Shown: in pieces, positions 1 to 7,571 of the stretch
Layout: each line of letters begins with the position of its first letter
How positions within the stretch are numbered: the first letter of the stretch is position 1
Source of the DNA: Betaproteobacteria bacterium
Lineage (GTDB): Bacteria > Pseudomonadota > Gammaproteobacteria > Burkholderiales > Burkholderiaceae
Length of the DNA: 35,157 bases
NCBI GenBank assembly: GCA_013205155.1
Contig: JABMMT010000035.1
Location: forward strand, 1-35,157
Reading direction: 5' to 3'
Translations under genes and position numbers: made by a program
The notes under the pieces: model-generated
The model's database searches: none
The model's input: only the letters and a program-made list of their open reading frames with translations
What the model was told of the DNA's origin: nothing

Positions 1-375
1 AGTATTCGTAACTATCAACGCAAAACGACTCAATGGACTATTGGTAAGAATTTTGATCAGACTGGCGGCTTTGGTCCGTTCTTAGTGACACCGGATGAAG
101 TTCCTTTAGGCGCTCATGGCCTGCAAATTCAATCGCGCCTGAATGGGACGATTATGCAAAACGCCAATACTAAAGATTTTTTATGGGGTGTTGCAGAAAC
201 TATTGTGTTGATTACAGAGTGTATGACTTTAGAGCCTGGAGATGTTGTCATTACTGGAACTCCAGCAGGCGTTGGGTATGCCAGAACACCACCTGTCTTT
301 ATGAAACCTGGAGATGTATGTGAAATTGAAGTTGAAGGCGTTGGGATCTTAAGAAATACTATTCAAGATGAGTAA
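1..375 (+). CDS. Fumarylacetoacetate hydrolase (FAH) family protein, 3' end only
   Basis: The reading frame is open from base 1, so the 5' part lies outside the window; 124 codons are visible before TAA. The visible residues match the C-terminal catalytic fold of FAH/HpcE-type enzymes. They include K-N-F-D (residues 17-20 of the visible part), the region G-P-F, L-N-G, the glutamate-rich turn before L-E-P-G-D-V, and the hallmark I-T-G-T-P-A-G-V-G. Members are metal-dependent hydrolases, decarboxylases or isomerases acting on 2-oxo or 2,4-dioxo acids; the exact substrate cannot be told from this fragment. It converges on the cupin gene of the neighbouring catabolic operon with a 33 bp gap. Whether it takes part in that pathway is unknown. 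Confidence 0.85.
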   Translation, partial: SIRNYQRKTTQWTIGKNFDQTGGFGPFLVTPDEVPLGAHGLQIQSRLNGTIMQNANTKDFLWGVAETIVLITECMTLEPGDVVITGTPAGVGYARTPPVFMKPGDVCEIEVEGVGILRNTIQDE

Positions 376-408
376 AAAGCAAGTATTCATTACCATTACA
401 GTTGGTGA

Positions 409-810
409 TTAAGCATTTCCTTTAGGCCGTATTACTCTTGAAGGGTTCTCTTCATAGGGTGGTGAGTAAATTACTAAGAGCTTTACTGGCTCATCACTAA
501 TGACTGTGAAAACATGCATTGCATCGGCTGGAAAAAAACAGGCGTCACCAGGACCGATTTCACAAACCTCACCATTGACTTCAGCACGAGCACGACCTTC
601 TAGTATGTAGCAGACTTGTTCTATACCAGGATGTGCATGAGGAAGAGCGCCTTTACCCTTTTCAATCGTGCCGTGTAACACTTCTAGCTGCTTTGCGCCG
701 ACTGTTTCAGTGCCAATAATTCTGCGGTTCACTGTAGCTAAATGATTGGCTGGATGGTAGCCCTCTACCTCGCCAGCCTTGACAAAGTAACGTGATTTAG
801 TAGCACTCAT
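409..810 (-). CDS. Small single-domain cupin protein
   Basis: The product has 133 residues and one cupin beta-barrel. Cupin motif 1 is seen as H-A-H-P-G-I-E-Q-V followed by L-E-G, giving two histidines and a glutamate for metal. Motif 2 is G-D-A-C-F-F-P-A-D-A-M-H with the third histidine. Such proteins bind Fe, Mn or Zn and serve as small dioxygenases, isomerases or ligand sensors. It is the last gene of the six-gene minus-strand operon, 18 bp after the acyl-CoA dehydrogenase stop, with a purine-rich AAGAAGAG ahead of ATG. Its place suggests an accessory step or sensing role in the same pathway. The substrate is not deducible. Confidence 0.8.
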   Translation of the reverse strand: MSATKSRYFVKAGEVEGYHPANHLATVNRRIIGTETVGAKQLEVLHGTIEKGKGALPHAHPGIEQVCYILEGRARAEVNGEVCEIGPGDACFFPADAMHVFTVISDEPVKLLVIYSPPYEENPSRVIRPKGNA

Positions 811-828
811 TATTTTCTCTTCTTTGGT

Positions 829-1992
829 TCAATAGGATTTAGGAAGCCCCAAAACTTTCTCAGCAATAAAACAGAGAATGAGCTGAGGGCTGACAGGAGC
901 TAAGCGAGGAATCCAGGATTCACGAAGATAGCGCTCTACGTGGTACTCCTTGGCATAACCCATGCCGCCATGAGTCATGATGGCATTTTCACAAGCATGA
1001 AAGCAGGCTTCACCAGCAAGGTATTTAGCGGCATTCGCTTCAGCGGCACAGGAATTATTGTTGTCATACAGGCTAGCGGCCTTGAAGACCATCAGGTTCG
1101 CAGCTTCTAGTTCCATCCAGGATTTTGCAAGTGGGTGTTGAATTCCTTGATTTTGACCAATCGGACGATCAAATACGATGCGCTCTTTAGCATAAAGCGC
1201 AGCTCTAGCAAGTGCTACTTGTCCTAAACCAATAGCTTCTGCGGCAATTAAAATTCTTTCGGGGTTGAGGCCATGCAGGATGTAGGAAAAGCCTTTACCC
1301 TCTTCGCCGATGAGATCTTGTGCTGGAACCTTGAGTTGATCAATAAAAACCTCGTTGGAATCAACGCACTTACGACCCATTTTTTCAATTTCTTTTACAT
1401 CAATACAAGAGCGATCTAAGTCGGTATAGAACAATGACAAACCTTCAGTCCCTTTGGAATCCTCGATAGAGGTAGTGCGCGCTAGAAGCAAGATCTTATT
1501 AGCTACTTGTGCGGTTGAAATCCAAATCTTTTGCCCGCTGACTAAATAGTGATCACCCTTTTTTTCAGCCTTAGTAGTGAGCTTAAGGGTATTTAAGCCT
1601 GCGTTAGGTTCTGTGACGCCAAAGCAAGCACGATCTTTACCTGCAATTAAAGGAGGTAGCCAGCGCTTTTTTTGTTCATCGGACCCAAAGACAACCACTG
1701 GGTGCAAACCAAAAATATTCATGTGAACTGCAGAGGCACCCGATAAGCCAGCCCCACTGCCAGAAATCGTGCGCATCATAATCGTGGCTTCAGTGATCCC
1801 AAGACCTGCTCCACCATATTCAGTAGGCATCGCAATACCAAGCCACCCTGCATCCGCTAGGGCTTTATGAAAATCAAAAGGGAAGTCACCAGACTGATCT
1901 TTTTTAAGCCAGTAATCTGCATCAAATGGTTTACAAAGTTTTTCAATAGCATCTTGGATCTGTAACTGCTCTGGTGTGAATTGGAAATTCAT
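829..1992 (-). CDS. Acyl-CoA dehydrogenase, IVD/LCAD-like catalytic base
   Basis: A full-length FAD-dependent acyl-CoA dehydrogenase of 387 residues. The N-terminal helical domain is about residues 1-120. The beta domain has C-F-G-V-T-E-P (residues 123-129) and the flavin segment W-I-S-T (157-160). The C-terminal domain has D-R-P-I-G-Q-N-Q (275-282) and H-G-G-M-G-Y (341-346). The usual catalytic glutamate of medium-chain enzymes, in an I-Y-E-G-T context, is replaced near residues 364-368 by L-A-P-V-S. A glutamate is instead present at E245 (N-P-E-R), where isovaleryl-CoA and long-chain dehydrogenases keep theirs. The ATG overlaps the CoA-transferase stop (ATGA) and has AGGAAG upstream. In context it probably introduces the 2,3-double bond into the CoA ester made by the neighbouring transferase; electrons would pass to ETF. 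Confidence 0.9.
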   Translation of the reverse strand: MNFQFTPEQLQIQDAIEKLCKPFDADYWLKKDQSGDFPFDFHKALADAGWLGIAMPTEYGGAGLGITEATIMMRTISGSGAGLSGASAVHMNIFGLHPVVVFGSDEQKKRWLPPLIAGKDRACFGVTEPNAGLNTLKLTTKAEKKGDHYLVSGQKIWISTAQVANKILLLARTTSIEDSKGTEGLSLFYTDLDRSCIDVKEIEKMGRKCVDSNEVFIDQLKVPAQDLIGEEGKGFSYILHGLNPERILIAAEAIGLGQVALARAALYAKERIVFDRPIGQNQGIQHPLAKSWMELEAANLMVFKAASLYDNNNSCAAEANAAKYLAGEACFHACENAIMTHGGMGYAKEYHVERYLRESWIPRLAPVSPQLILCFIAEKVLGLPKSY

Positions 1993-3179
1993 TTTTTACT
2001 TCCTGAGCGTATCAGTGCCTCGATAGCATCTTCTGCATAGCCTAGGCCTCTTAATATTTCAGCTGTATGTTGTCCTAGGCTTGGTGCGGGACTGAGATCT
2101 TCTTTTGCCGGAGTCTCAGACCAAGAAACGGGACTTTTCAGCACTCGAATTTGTCCTTCAGTAGGATGATTTTCGGTATAGATGAAGGATTTACTTTTGA
2201 GATGTTCATCTTGAATGAGGTCATCGATCGAATTCATGGTTTGGTTGGGTAAATCAAATTGATCTAGGAGCTGACGCCATTGGGCAGTCGTTTTGGTCCC
2301 CATAATCGCTTCAACTTCTTGATAAACTTGATCGATATTATTTGCGCGATTGACATGAGTGCAAAAAATTTCTTCCTGTAGGCGCTCTGGTTGACCAATT
2401 GCCTCAAAGAAACTTTTCCAATGCTTGTCGTTATAAATCAGAATAGAGATGTATCCATCCTCAGTAGCATAAGGCTTGCGATAGGGAGATAAGAGGCGAG
2501 CATATCCAGATTTACCAATTGGCGGAATAAAGGACTCGCCACCCAAGTGATCCCCCAAAATAAACTGGGCGATGGATTCAAACATGGGAACCACAATGTG
2601 CTGGCCCTTACCTGTCTTCTCCCTGGCATAGAGGGCTGATGTGACTGCGTAAACAGAGTGCAGCCCTGTGACTCTATCGCCTAAAGTAGTCGGTGCATAA
2701 CGCGGTTCATGAATTCCGTATTGCTGCATTAGCCAGGGCACACCAGCAGCGCCTTGTATTAAATCATCGTAGGCGGGTTTATCAGCATAAGGACCATCTA
2801 GACCAAACCCAGAACAAGAAACGTAAATAAGCTTGTCATTTACTTTTTTTAAATCCTCATAACCAAGACCAAGTCGATCAAGCGCCTGGGGACGGATATT
2901 AGAAATAAATACATCCACTGTTTTTGCAATATCAATCGCTGCCTGTTTAGAAGCAGGATCTTTGAGGTCGAGCACCACACTTTTTTTACCACGATTGGCT
3001 TGTAAAAAAATATGCCCCATTTTTGGATTTCTCATGGGACCGACATCCCGCATATTATCTCCATCAGGAGTTTCAATCTTGATGATTTCAGCACCCATCG
3101 ATGCCAAAATTTGGGTTGCAAAGGGCCCCAGAATCACTGCAGTTAAATCTAATATACGAACGCCAGCTAATGGGCCCAT
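1989..3179 (-). CDS. Class III CoA-transferase (CaiB/BaiF family)
   Basis: The ATG at 3179 (M-G-P-L-A-G-V-R) fits the family N-terminus. It has an AAGGA box 6-10 bp upstream and lies 19 bp after the Bug receptor stop. An upstream in-frame ATG at 3278 would read back through the receptor gene and is not used here. The product has 396 residues, the usual family length. Visible motifs are L-G-P-F-A-T (17-22), A-N-R-G-K-K-S (61-67) and P-A-Y-D-D-L-I-Q-G (135-143), where D138 is the expected aspartate that forms the glutamyl/aspartyl-CoA-type anhydride. The enzyme moves CoA between carboxylic acids. Following a transport receptor, it most likely activates the imported acid. The last codons overlap the acyl-CoA dehydrogenase start. 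Confidence 0.88.
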   Translation of the reverse strand: MGPLAGVRILDLTAVILGPFATQILASMGAEIIKIETPDGDNMRDVGPMRNPKMGHIFLQANRGKKSVVLDLKDPASKQAAIDIAKTVDVFISNIRPQALDRLGLGYEDLKKVNDKLIYVSCSGFGLDGPYADKPAYDDLIQGAAGVPWLMQQYGIHEPRYAPTTLGDRVTGLHSVYAVTSALYAREKTGKGQHIVVPMFESIAQFILGDHLGGESFIPPIGKSGYARLLSPYRKPYATEDGYISILIYNDKHWKSFFEAIGQPERLQEEIFCTHVNRANNIDQVYQEVEAIMGTKTTAQWRQLLDQFDLPNQTMNSIDDLIQDEHLKSKSFIYTENHPTEGQIRVLKSPVSWSETPAKEDLSPAPSLGQHTAEILRGLGYAEDAIEALIRSGSKK

Positions 3180-3198
3180 CACATTCCTTAATTTCTGA

Positions 3199-4164
3199 TT
3201 AATTGAGTTCGGACTTAATACCAGACTGAGTAATGAGTTTGCCCCAGTAAGCCATTTGTTCGCTAACGTATTGTGCAAACTCCTGAGGATTTTTGGATGG
3301 TAAAACTAAAAATCCGAGCTGTGCTAATTTAGATTGGACCTCAGGATCTTTTATCGCCTCCTGAATAGCCGCATTGACTTTATCAACGATTGGTTTTGGT
3401 AGATTGGCTGGACCAAAAATACCATTCCATGACACGAGGTCAAAGCCCTGAACTGTTTTGGCAATAGGGGGTATGTTAGGTAATTGTGCAAAAGGCCTGT
3501 TGCCGGTTAACCCAATAGGGCGTACCTTACCTGCCTTAATCATCGCCATGCCTGAACCAGTATCTACAACATAGACCTGAATTTGATTACCAATTAAATC
3601 GGTCAGCGCTTGGGGGCTCGACTTATAGGGTATCTGCGTCATACTGATTTTTGTCAGATACATAATTGTTTCAGTGGTAACCAGTGAGGTGCTATTCGGG
3701 GTACCGTAGGATAATTTTCCGGGGTTTGCTTTGGCGTAATCAATCAGTTCTTGAACGCTCTTCACTGGCAAATCATTATTTACGGTCAGCACGAAAGGCA
3801 ATTCACCAACCCGTGTAATTGGTGTGAAATCTTTAATCGGATCGTACTTCAGATTTTGGAATAACCAAGGATTTGCTGAATGTGAGGTATTGGTAGTCAT
3901 CAGCAAGGTGTAACCATCGGGTTTAGCAGATGCAACGAATTGGGCTCCGATTTGCGCGCTGGCGCCAGGTTTGTTATCCACAATGACTGGCTGCCCTAAG
4001 ATACTTCCCATCTTAGTAGCCATGATCCTCGCTATTGCGTCAGTACCACTTCCCGGTGCGAACGGTACCACCAAGGTGATGTTTGAGCTCGGGTAACTTT
4101 GTGCGGCAACCTGTAGCGAAATGGCGCTTAACCCAATTGTCAGTAGTTTAAGAAATTGATTCAT
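3199..4164 (-). CDS. Bug/TctC-family periplasmic receptor of a tripartite tricarboxylate transporter
   Basis: The product has 321 residues with a signal peptide of about 21 residues ending A-A-Q. Then comes the family start Y-P-S-S-N-I-T-L-V-V-P-F-A-P-G-S-G-T-D, the segment V-I-V-D-N-K-P-G-A, D-G-Y-T-L-L, and the closing pattern W-G-K-L-I-T-Q-S-G-I-K. Bug receptors bind carboxylates in the periplasm and hand them to TctAB-type membrane components, which are absent from this window. The ATG overlaps the HMG-CoA lyase stop by four bases (ATGA) and has GGGAGA upstream, so it is translationally coupled inside a catabolic operon. That ties its ligand to the operon's substrate, probably a branched dicarboxylate (inference). 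Confidence 0.93.
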   Translation of the reverse strand: MNQFLKLLTIGLSAISLQVAAQSYPSSNITLVVPFAPGSGTDAIARIMATKMGSILGQPVIVDNKPGASAQIGAQFVASAKPDGYTLLMTTNTSHSANPWLFQNLKYDPIKDFTPITRVGELPFVLTVNNDLPVKSVQELIDYAKANPGKLSYGTPNSTSLVTTETIMYLTKISMTQIPYKSSPQALTDLIGNQIQVYVVDTGSGMAMIKAGKVRPIGLTGNRPFAQLPNIPPIAKTVQGFDLVSWNGIFGPANLPKPIVDKVNAAIQEAIKDPEVQSKLAQLGFLVLPSKNPQEFAQYVSEQMAYWGKLITQSGIKSELN

Positions 4165-5090
4165 GTTGATCTCCCGTTCATTTTTGCGGCTATTGCTTTA
4201 CCAACGCGGGATGCATTCGTTTTGCCTGTAGCCCTTGCAATATATTCACCAATTTTGACAGTAGCATCAAAGTCTATTCCAGTTTCGATGCCTAAGCCTT
4301 TAAGCATATACAAAACATCTTCGGTAGCGACATTACCAGTTGCTCCTTTTGCATAAGGGCAACCCCCTAGACCTGCGATAGAGGAATGAAAAATACTGAC
4401 ACCTGCTTGCATTGCAGCATAGATATTAGTAAGGGCTTGCCCGTAAGTATCGTGAAAGTGCCCTGAAAATTGCTGTTTGGGTGCAAAGGTGAAGAGACCC
4501 TCAAATAAAGCCGCTATTTGCCCCGGGGTTCCTACTCCAATCGTGTCTGCAATATCAATTTCATCGCAACCCAATGCCATCATTCTTTTGACAACTTCCG
4601 CAACTTGGGCAGGTTCTACGAATCCCTCGTAGGGGCAGCCAAACGAGCAAGAAATGCTGCCACGAATACGAATGCCATCTTGTTTGGCTGCTTTTGCTAC
4701 CGGTGCAAATCGCTCAATAGATTCAGTAATGCTGCAATTGATATTTTTTTGAGCAAAAGCTTCAGATGCCGCAGAGAAAATAACGATCTCATCTACCTTG
4801 GCCGCTAAGGCAGATTCATAACCTTTCATATTCGGGGTGAGGGCTGAATAAATCGTACCAGGCTTTCTGGTGATGGCAGCCATCACTTCATCGCTACCAG
4901 CCATTTGCGGAATCCATTTAGGGGAAACAAAAGATGCTGCCTCAATATTCGGAAATCCGGCACTTGAAAGTTGATTAATCAGATCTACTTTGACATCAAT
5001 GGGAACAAATTCTTTTTCGTTTTGCAGGCCATCACGCGGACCCACTTCAACGATCTTGACCTGCTTAGGAAGGTTGGAAGATGGGCTCAT
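4161..5090 (-). CDS. Hydroxymethylglutaryl-CoA lyase
   Basis: A TIM-barrel lyase of 309 residues that splits (S)-3-hydroxy-3-methylglutaryl-CoA into acetyl-CoA and acetoacetate. The catalytic N-terminal motif V-G-P-R-D-G-L-Q-N-E is at residues 16-25, with the arginine-aspartate pair that works on the carbonyl and metal. The metal-binding H-F-H-D-T-Y-G-Q motif and the mobile signature loop G-L-G-G-C-P-Y-A-K-G-A-T-G-N with its cysteine are both intact. Related lyases acting on other 3-hydroxy-3-methylacyl-CoA esters are possible, but all diagnostic motifs fit the HMG-CoA enzyme. It overlaps both neighbours by four bases (ATGA). It is the second gene of the operon. Confidence 0.94.
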   Translation of the reverse strand: MSPSSNLPKQVKIVEVGPRDGLQNEKEFVPIDVKVDLINQLSSAGFPNIEAASFVSPKWIPQMAGSDEVMAAITRKPGTIYSALTPNMKGYESALAAKVDEIVIFSAASEAFAQKNINCSITESIERFAPVAKAAKQDGIRIRGSISCSFGCPYEGFVEPAQVAEVVKRMMALGCDEIDIADTIGVGTPGQIAALFEGLFTFAPKQQFSGHFHDTYGQALTNIYAAMQAGVSIFHSSIAGLGGCPYAKGATGNVATEDVLYMLKGLGIETGIDFDATVKIGEYIARATGKTNASRVGKAIAAKMNGRST

Positions 5091-5872
5091 TTACTTTTTT
5101 CGAGAAAGGCTTTCATGCGCAGTTGGGCTTCATCACTAGTGCGGATAGTCGCAATACGCTCTACAGTTTCCTCTAGCAACGCCGGAGTGATTGCTTGCTG
5201 CGAAATATCGCGTACCATTTTTTTACAGGCCATTACTGCCAGTGGACCATTACTAATAATGGCTTGGCAAACTTCATCCACTTTAGTATCAAGGGCATCA
5301 GGCTCGACTAATTCATGTACGAATCCCATTTCCTTTGCTTGGGCAGCAGTAAATATTTCAGCAGTTACAAAATATCGACGTGCGGCTTGTTCACCAAGCG
5401 CTCTCATAACGTAGGGTGCAATAGTTGCTGGTAGCAAACCTAATTTTGCTTCAGAGATGCAGAAGCGAGCTTGCGTAGAGGCAATCAAGATATCGCATAC
5501 TGAAGCTAGCCCAACTCCACCCGCATAGGCATCACCCTGTACTTTGGCGATGACGGGTTTTGGACAGGCGTAGATTGTATTGAGCATCAATGCCATTTTG
5601 CGAGAGTCAGCTAGATTCTCTTCTTTGGTGAAGTTAGCCATACTCTTCATCCAATTGAGATCAGCTCCCGCACAAAAAGTCTTGCCATTAGCCTGAAGTA
5701 CAATAACGCGGCAGCAGTCATCAGAGCCTAGTGTAGTAAAGATCTCTTGTAGTTCGCTAATTAAGCCTTCGTTAAAGGCATTGCGTACTTCTGGTCGATT
5801 AAGAGTGACGTGAGTAATACCTTCACCTTGAACAGTAAGGTATTGATATGAGGATGCGTTATAGGTAGCCAA
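5087..5872 (-). CDS. Enoyl-CoA hydratase, 3-methylglutaconyl-CoA-hydratase (LiuC)-like
   Basis: A crotonase-fold enzyme of 261 residues and first gene of the operon. The oxyanion-hole segment F-C-A-G-A-D-L-N-W-M-K-S-M is close to the A-G-A-D-L-N-W-M pattern I associate with bacterial 3-methylglutaconyl-CoA hydratases (LiuC). The second oxyanion segment A-Y-A-G-G-V-G-L and I-S-E-A-K-L-G-L-L-P-A-T-I with a catalytic glutamate are present. Adjacency to HMG-CoA lyase supports hydration of 3-methylglutaconyl-CoA to HMG-CoA. A different short-chain enoyl-CoA substrate cannot be excluded. The 244 bp upstream region (5873-6116) should hold the operon promoter, but I could not identify convincing -35/-10 boxes; it has only a 7-bp tandem GCTTATG at 5948-5961. 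Confidence 0.85.
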   Translation of the reverse strand: MATYNASSYQYLTVQGEGITHVTLNRPEVRNAFNEGLISELQEIFTTLGSDDCCRVIVLQANGKTFCAGADLNWMKSMANFTKEENLADSRKMALMLNTIYACPKPVIAKVQGDAYAGGVGLASVCDILIASTQARFCISEAKLGLLPATIAPYVMRALGEQAARRYFVTAEIFTAAQAKEMGFVHELVEPDALDTKVDEVCQAIISNGPLAVMACKKMVRDISQQAITPALLEETVERIATIRTSDEAQLRMKAFLEKSK

Positions 5873-6116
5873 AGACAGTCTCCAATTACTTCAATTTTCT
5901 TTAATTTACTGGAATCTGGAGCATAAGGTGAGATTAAGGCAATTAAAGCTTATGGCTTATGGCATTTCACTAGCAAACTAAGTCCATTGCGCTAAGGACA
6001 CTTTAAACAAGGTTCTAAGCCAAGATTAGATTTCTTCTATTGTCATCCGCCAGAATTGGGTAATATGAATTACCTTTATCTGCAAAAGATTACTAAGACC
6101 CTTTTTGTGAAAACTT

Positions 6117-6923
6117 ATGTTACTTAGCGAAAACCTGCGTTTACAAATATTTTCATCAGATTTATTGTTCTTGATTTTGCTAGTTCTGATGCTTTTAATG
6201 ATAGAAGTCGGCTGGCGAGTGGGCTTTAATCTTGCGTCGAAATACAGCATGCAAAAAGTAGATGCAAGTGAAACATTTATGGCTGCTATCTTTGGGCTCT
6301 TGGCGCTCCTAATTGCATTGACATTTTCTGGAGCATCTGATCGTTTCGATCACCGCCGTGAACTAATTGTTTTAGAGGTCAGCGCAATAGGAACTGCTTA
6401 CCAATCTATTGATCTATTGAGCCATAAAGATCAGCCGCAGGTTAGAGAGCTATTCAAACAATATCTTGATAGTCGTATCAATCTATATCAGGATAATGAA
6501 ACTTTATCTGAATTGCATCTAGAGAAAAAAGTTGCGGCACATAATGCAATTGGAAATCAGCTTTGGAAAGCTGTGGTCCGCGCAGTGGAAGACACTGTTT
6601 ACCCACAAAAATTAGTTGCTGCCCAAATCCTTCCGGAGGTATCTGACATGTTCACCGCCTCCGAAAATCAAAGACTTGCGAGTAAATTTCATCCACCTCA
6701 GATTATTCAGCGTGCACTCATAGGCCTAGCTTTTATTGGATCTCTTATTGCTGGGTACAACATGGGAGTTGAAAAAAAACGCGATTGGCTGGTGGTCATT
6801 GTTTATTCGATTCTGATGTCGGGGGCTATTTTTATTATTTTCAGTCTTGAATATCCCAGGATTGGCAAAGTGAGCTTAGGCGACTTTGACGCGGAATTAA
6901 TGGTCCTCAGAAAATCCTTTTAG
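6117..6923 (+). CDS. Bestrophin-like (DUF4239) membrane protein
   Basis: The product has 268 residues. There are two N-terminal hydrophobic helices (about residues 13-40 and 54-72), a soluble helical middle with R-E-L-I-V-L-E-V-S-A-I-G-T-A-Y (about 82-96), and two C-terminal helices (about 200-217 and 223-244). The R-x-x-x-V-x-E-x-x-A-I-G-T-A-Y-x-x-x-D-L-L pattern and the paired helices at each end are typical of the DUF4239 bestrophin-like family, whose function is not established. The gene stands alone, divergent from the catabolic operon. No strong Shine-Dalgarno is visible before ATG. Family assignment is by pattern recognition. Confidence 0.7.
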   Translation: MLLSENLRLQIFSSDLLFLILLVLMLLMIEVGWRVGFNLASKYSMQKVDASETFMAAIFGLLALLIALTFSGASDRFDHRRELIVLEVSAIGTAYQSIDLLSHKDQPQVRELFKQYLDSRINLYQDNETLSELHLEKKVAAHNAIGNQLWKAVVRAVEDTVYPQKLVAAQILPEVSDMFTASENQRLASKFHPPQIIQRALIGLAFIGSLIAGYNMGVEKKRDWLVVIVYSILMSGAIFIIFSLEYPRIGKVSLGDFDAELMVLRKSF

Positions 6924-7019
6924 ATTGATATAAATCGGATCTCTCTACTGGTATTCCTCTATGGAAAGCTCTCAAAACGAGAGTAGATTGGTAGATATAT
7001 TCACTAATGGGGAGGCTTT

Positions 7020-7571
7020 ATGGCAAAGAGTCCATTTGATTTAAATGCCCTTGAGGGGCAGCAAAAGATGATCAAGGCGACAAAAGAACTTGGCGCAGTG
7101 GCTATCGAATCTGCACAATCAATTAATCAAATTAATCAACAAGCTGCCCAGGAGTTAGCTGCCCTGGTTCAGAAACGGGTCGCTGAATTAATCAAGACCC
7201 AAGACCCCAAGAGCGCCTTTGATTATGTTCATGCAGAAGTATTGCAGGATGCTGCTAAAGAAGTGACCCAATATCATCAGAAGCTTTTAAAAGTTCTCAA
7301 TCAAGGCAATAAAGAACTTGCTGAGATTGCTGAATCCATGATTGAGGAGTCCAAGGCTGATCTCATTCACTTTGTGAACGATGCTACCAATAACGCCCCC
7401 AAGGATAGCCAAGCTTATGTTTCAGTATTTAAGACTTCATTTAATACTGCGCTACAAAATTTTGATTTAATTCGTGCGGGAATGGCTGATTCATTTTCTC
7501 AATTTGAAAAGAGCGTGGAGAATGTCAGTAAGGCGACTAATAGCCCAGTAGCAGGCAAAAAGACATCCTAA
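7020..7571 (+). CDS. Phasin family protein (PHA granule-associated)
   Basis: The product has 183 residues, is almost wholly helical and carries no signal peptide. It is rich in alanine, glutamine and charged residues. The central pattern F-D-Y-V-H-A-E-V-L-Q-D-A-A-K-E-V-T-Q-Y-H-Q-K is typical of proteobacterial phasin_2/PhaP proteins that coat polyhydroxyalkanoate granules. A strong GGGGAGG lies 6 bp before ATG. The 96 bp upstream contains a CTCTC/GAGAG mini-hairpin (6969-6983) of unknown meaning. The stop overlaps the convergent deacetylase gene by four bases. It implies that the cell stores PHA; no PHA synthase lies in this window. Confidence 0.82.
   Translation: MAKSPFDLNALEGQQKMIKATKELGAVAIESAQSINQINQQAAQELAALVQKRVAELIKTQDPKSAFDYVHAEVLQDAAKEVTQYHQKLLKVLNQGNKELAEIAESMIEESKADLIHFVNDATNNAPKDSQAYVSVFKTSFNTALQNFDLIRAGMADSFSQFEKSVENVSKATNSPVAGKKTS

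Noticed and set aside
3180..3278. Upstream ATG at 3278 that would lengthen the CoA-transferase by 33 residues
   Set aside because: It reads back through the 3' end of the Bug receptor gene, and the residues do not fit the family; the ATG at 3179 has a good ribosome site and the conserved start.
4518..5414. Open frames on + at 4518-4808 and 4971-5414
   Set aside because: They lie antisense to clear, motif-complete HMG-CoA lyase and hydratase genes and resemble no family.
829..5872. Reading the first operon as a leucine/isovalerate (liu) cluster
   Set aside because: No methylcrotonyl-CoA carboxylase subunits are present, while a CoA-transferase and a transport receptor are; a role in leucine breakdown is still possible if liuBD are elsewhere.
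6026..6250. 74-residue frame on the minus strand
   Set aside because: It overlaps the start of the DUF4239 gene, has no ribosome site and no recognisable domain.
6969..6983. CTCTC/GAGAG hairpin before the phasin gene as a terminator
   Set aside because: Only five pairs and no following T run.
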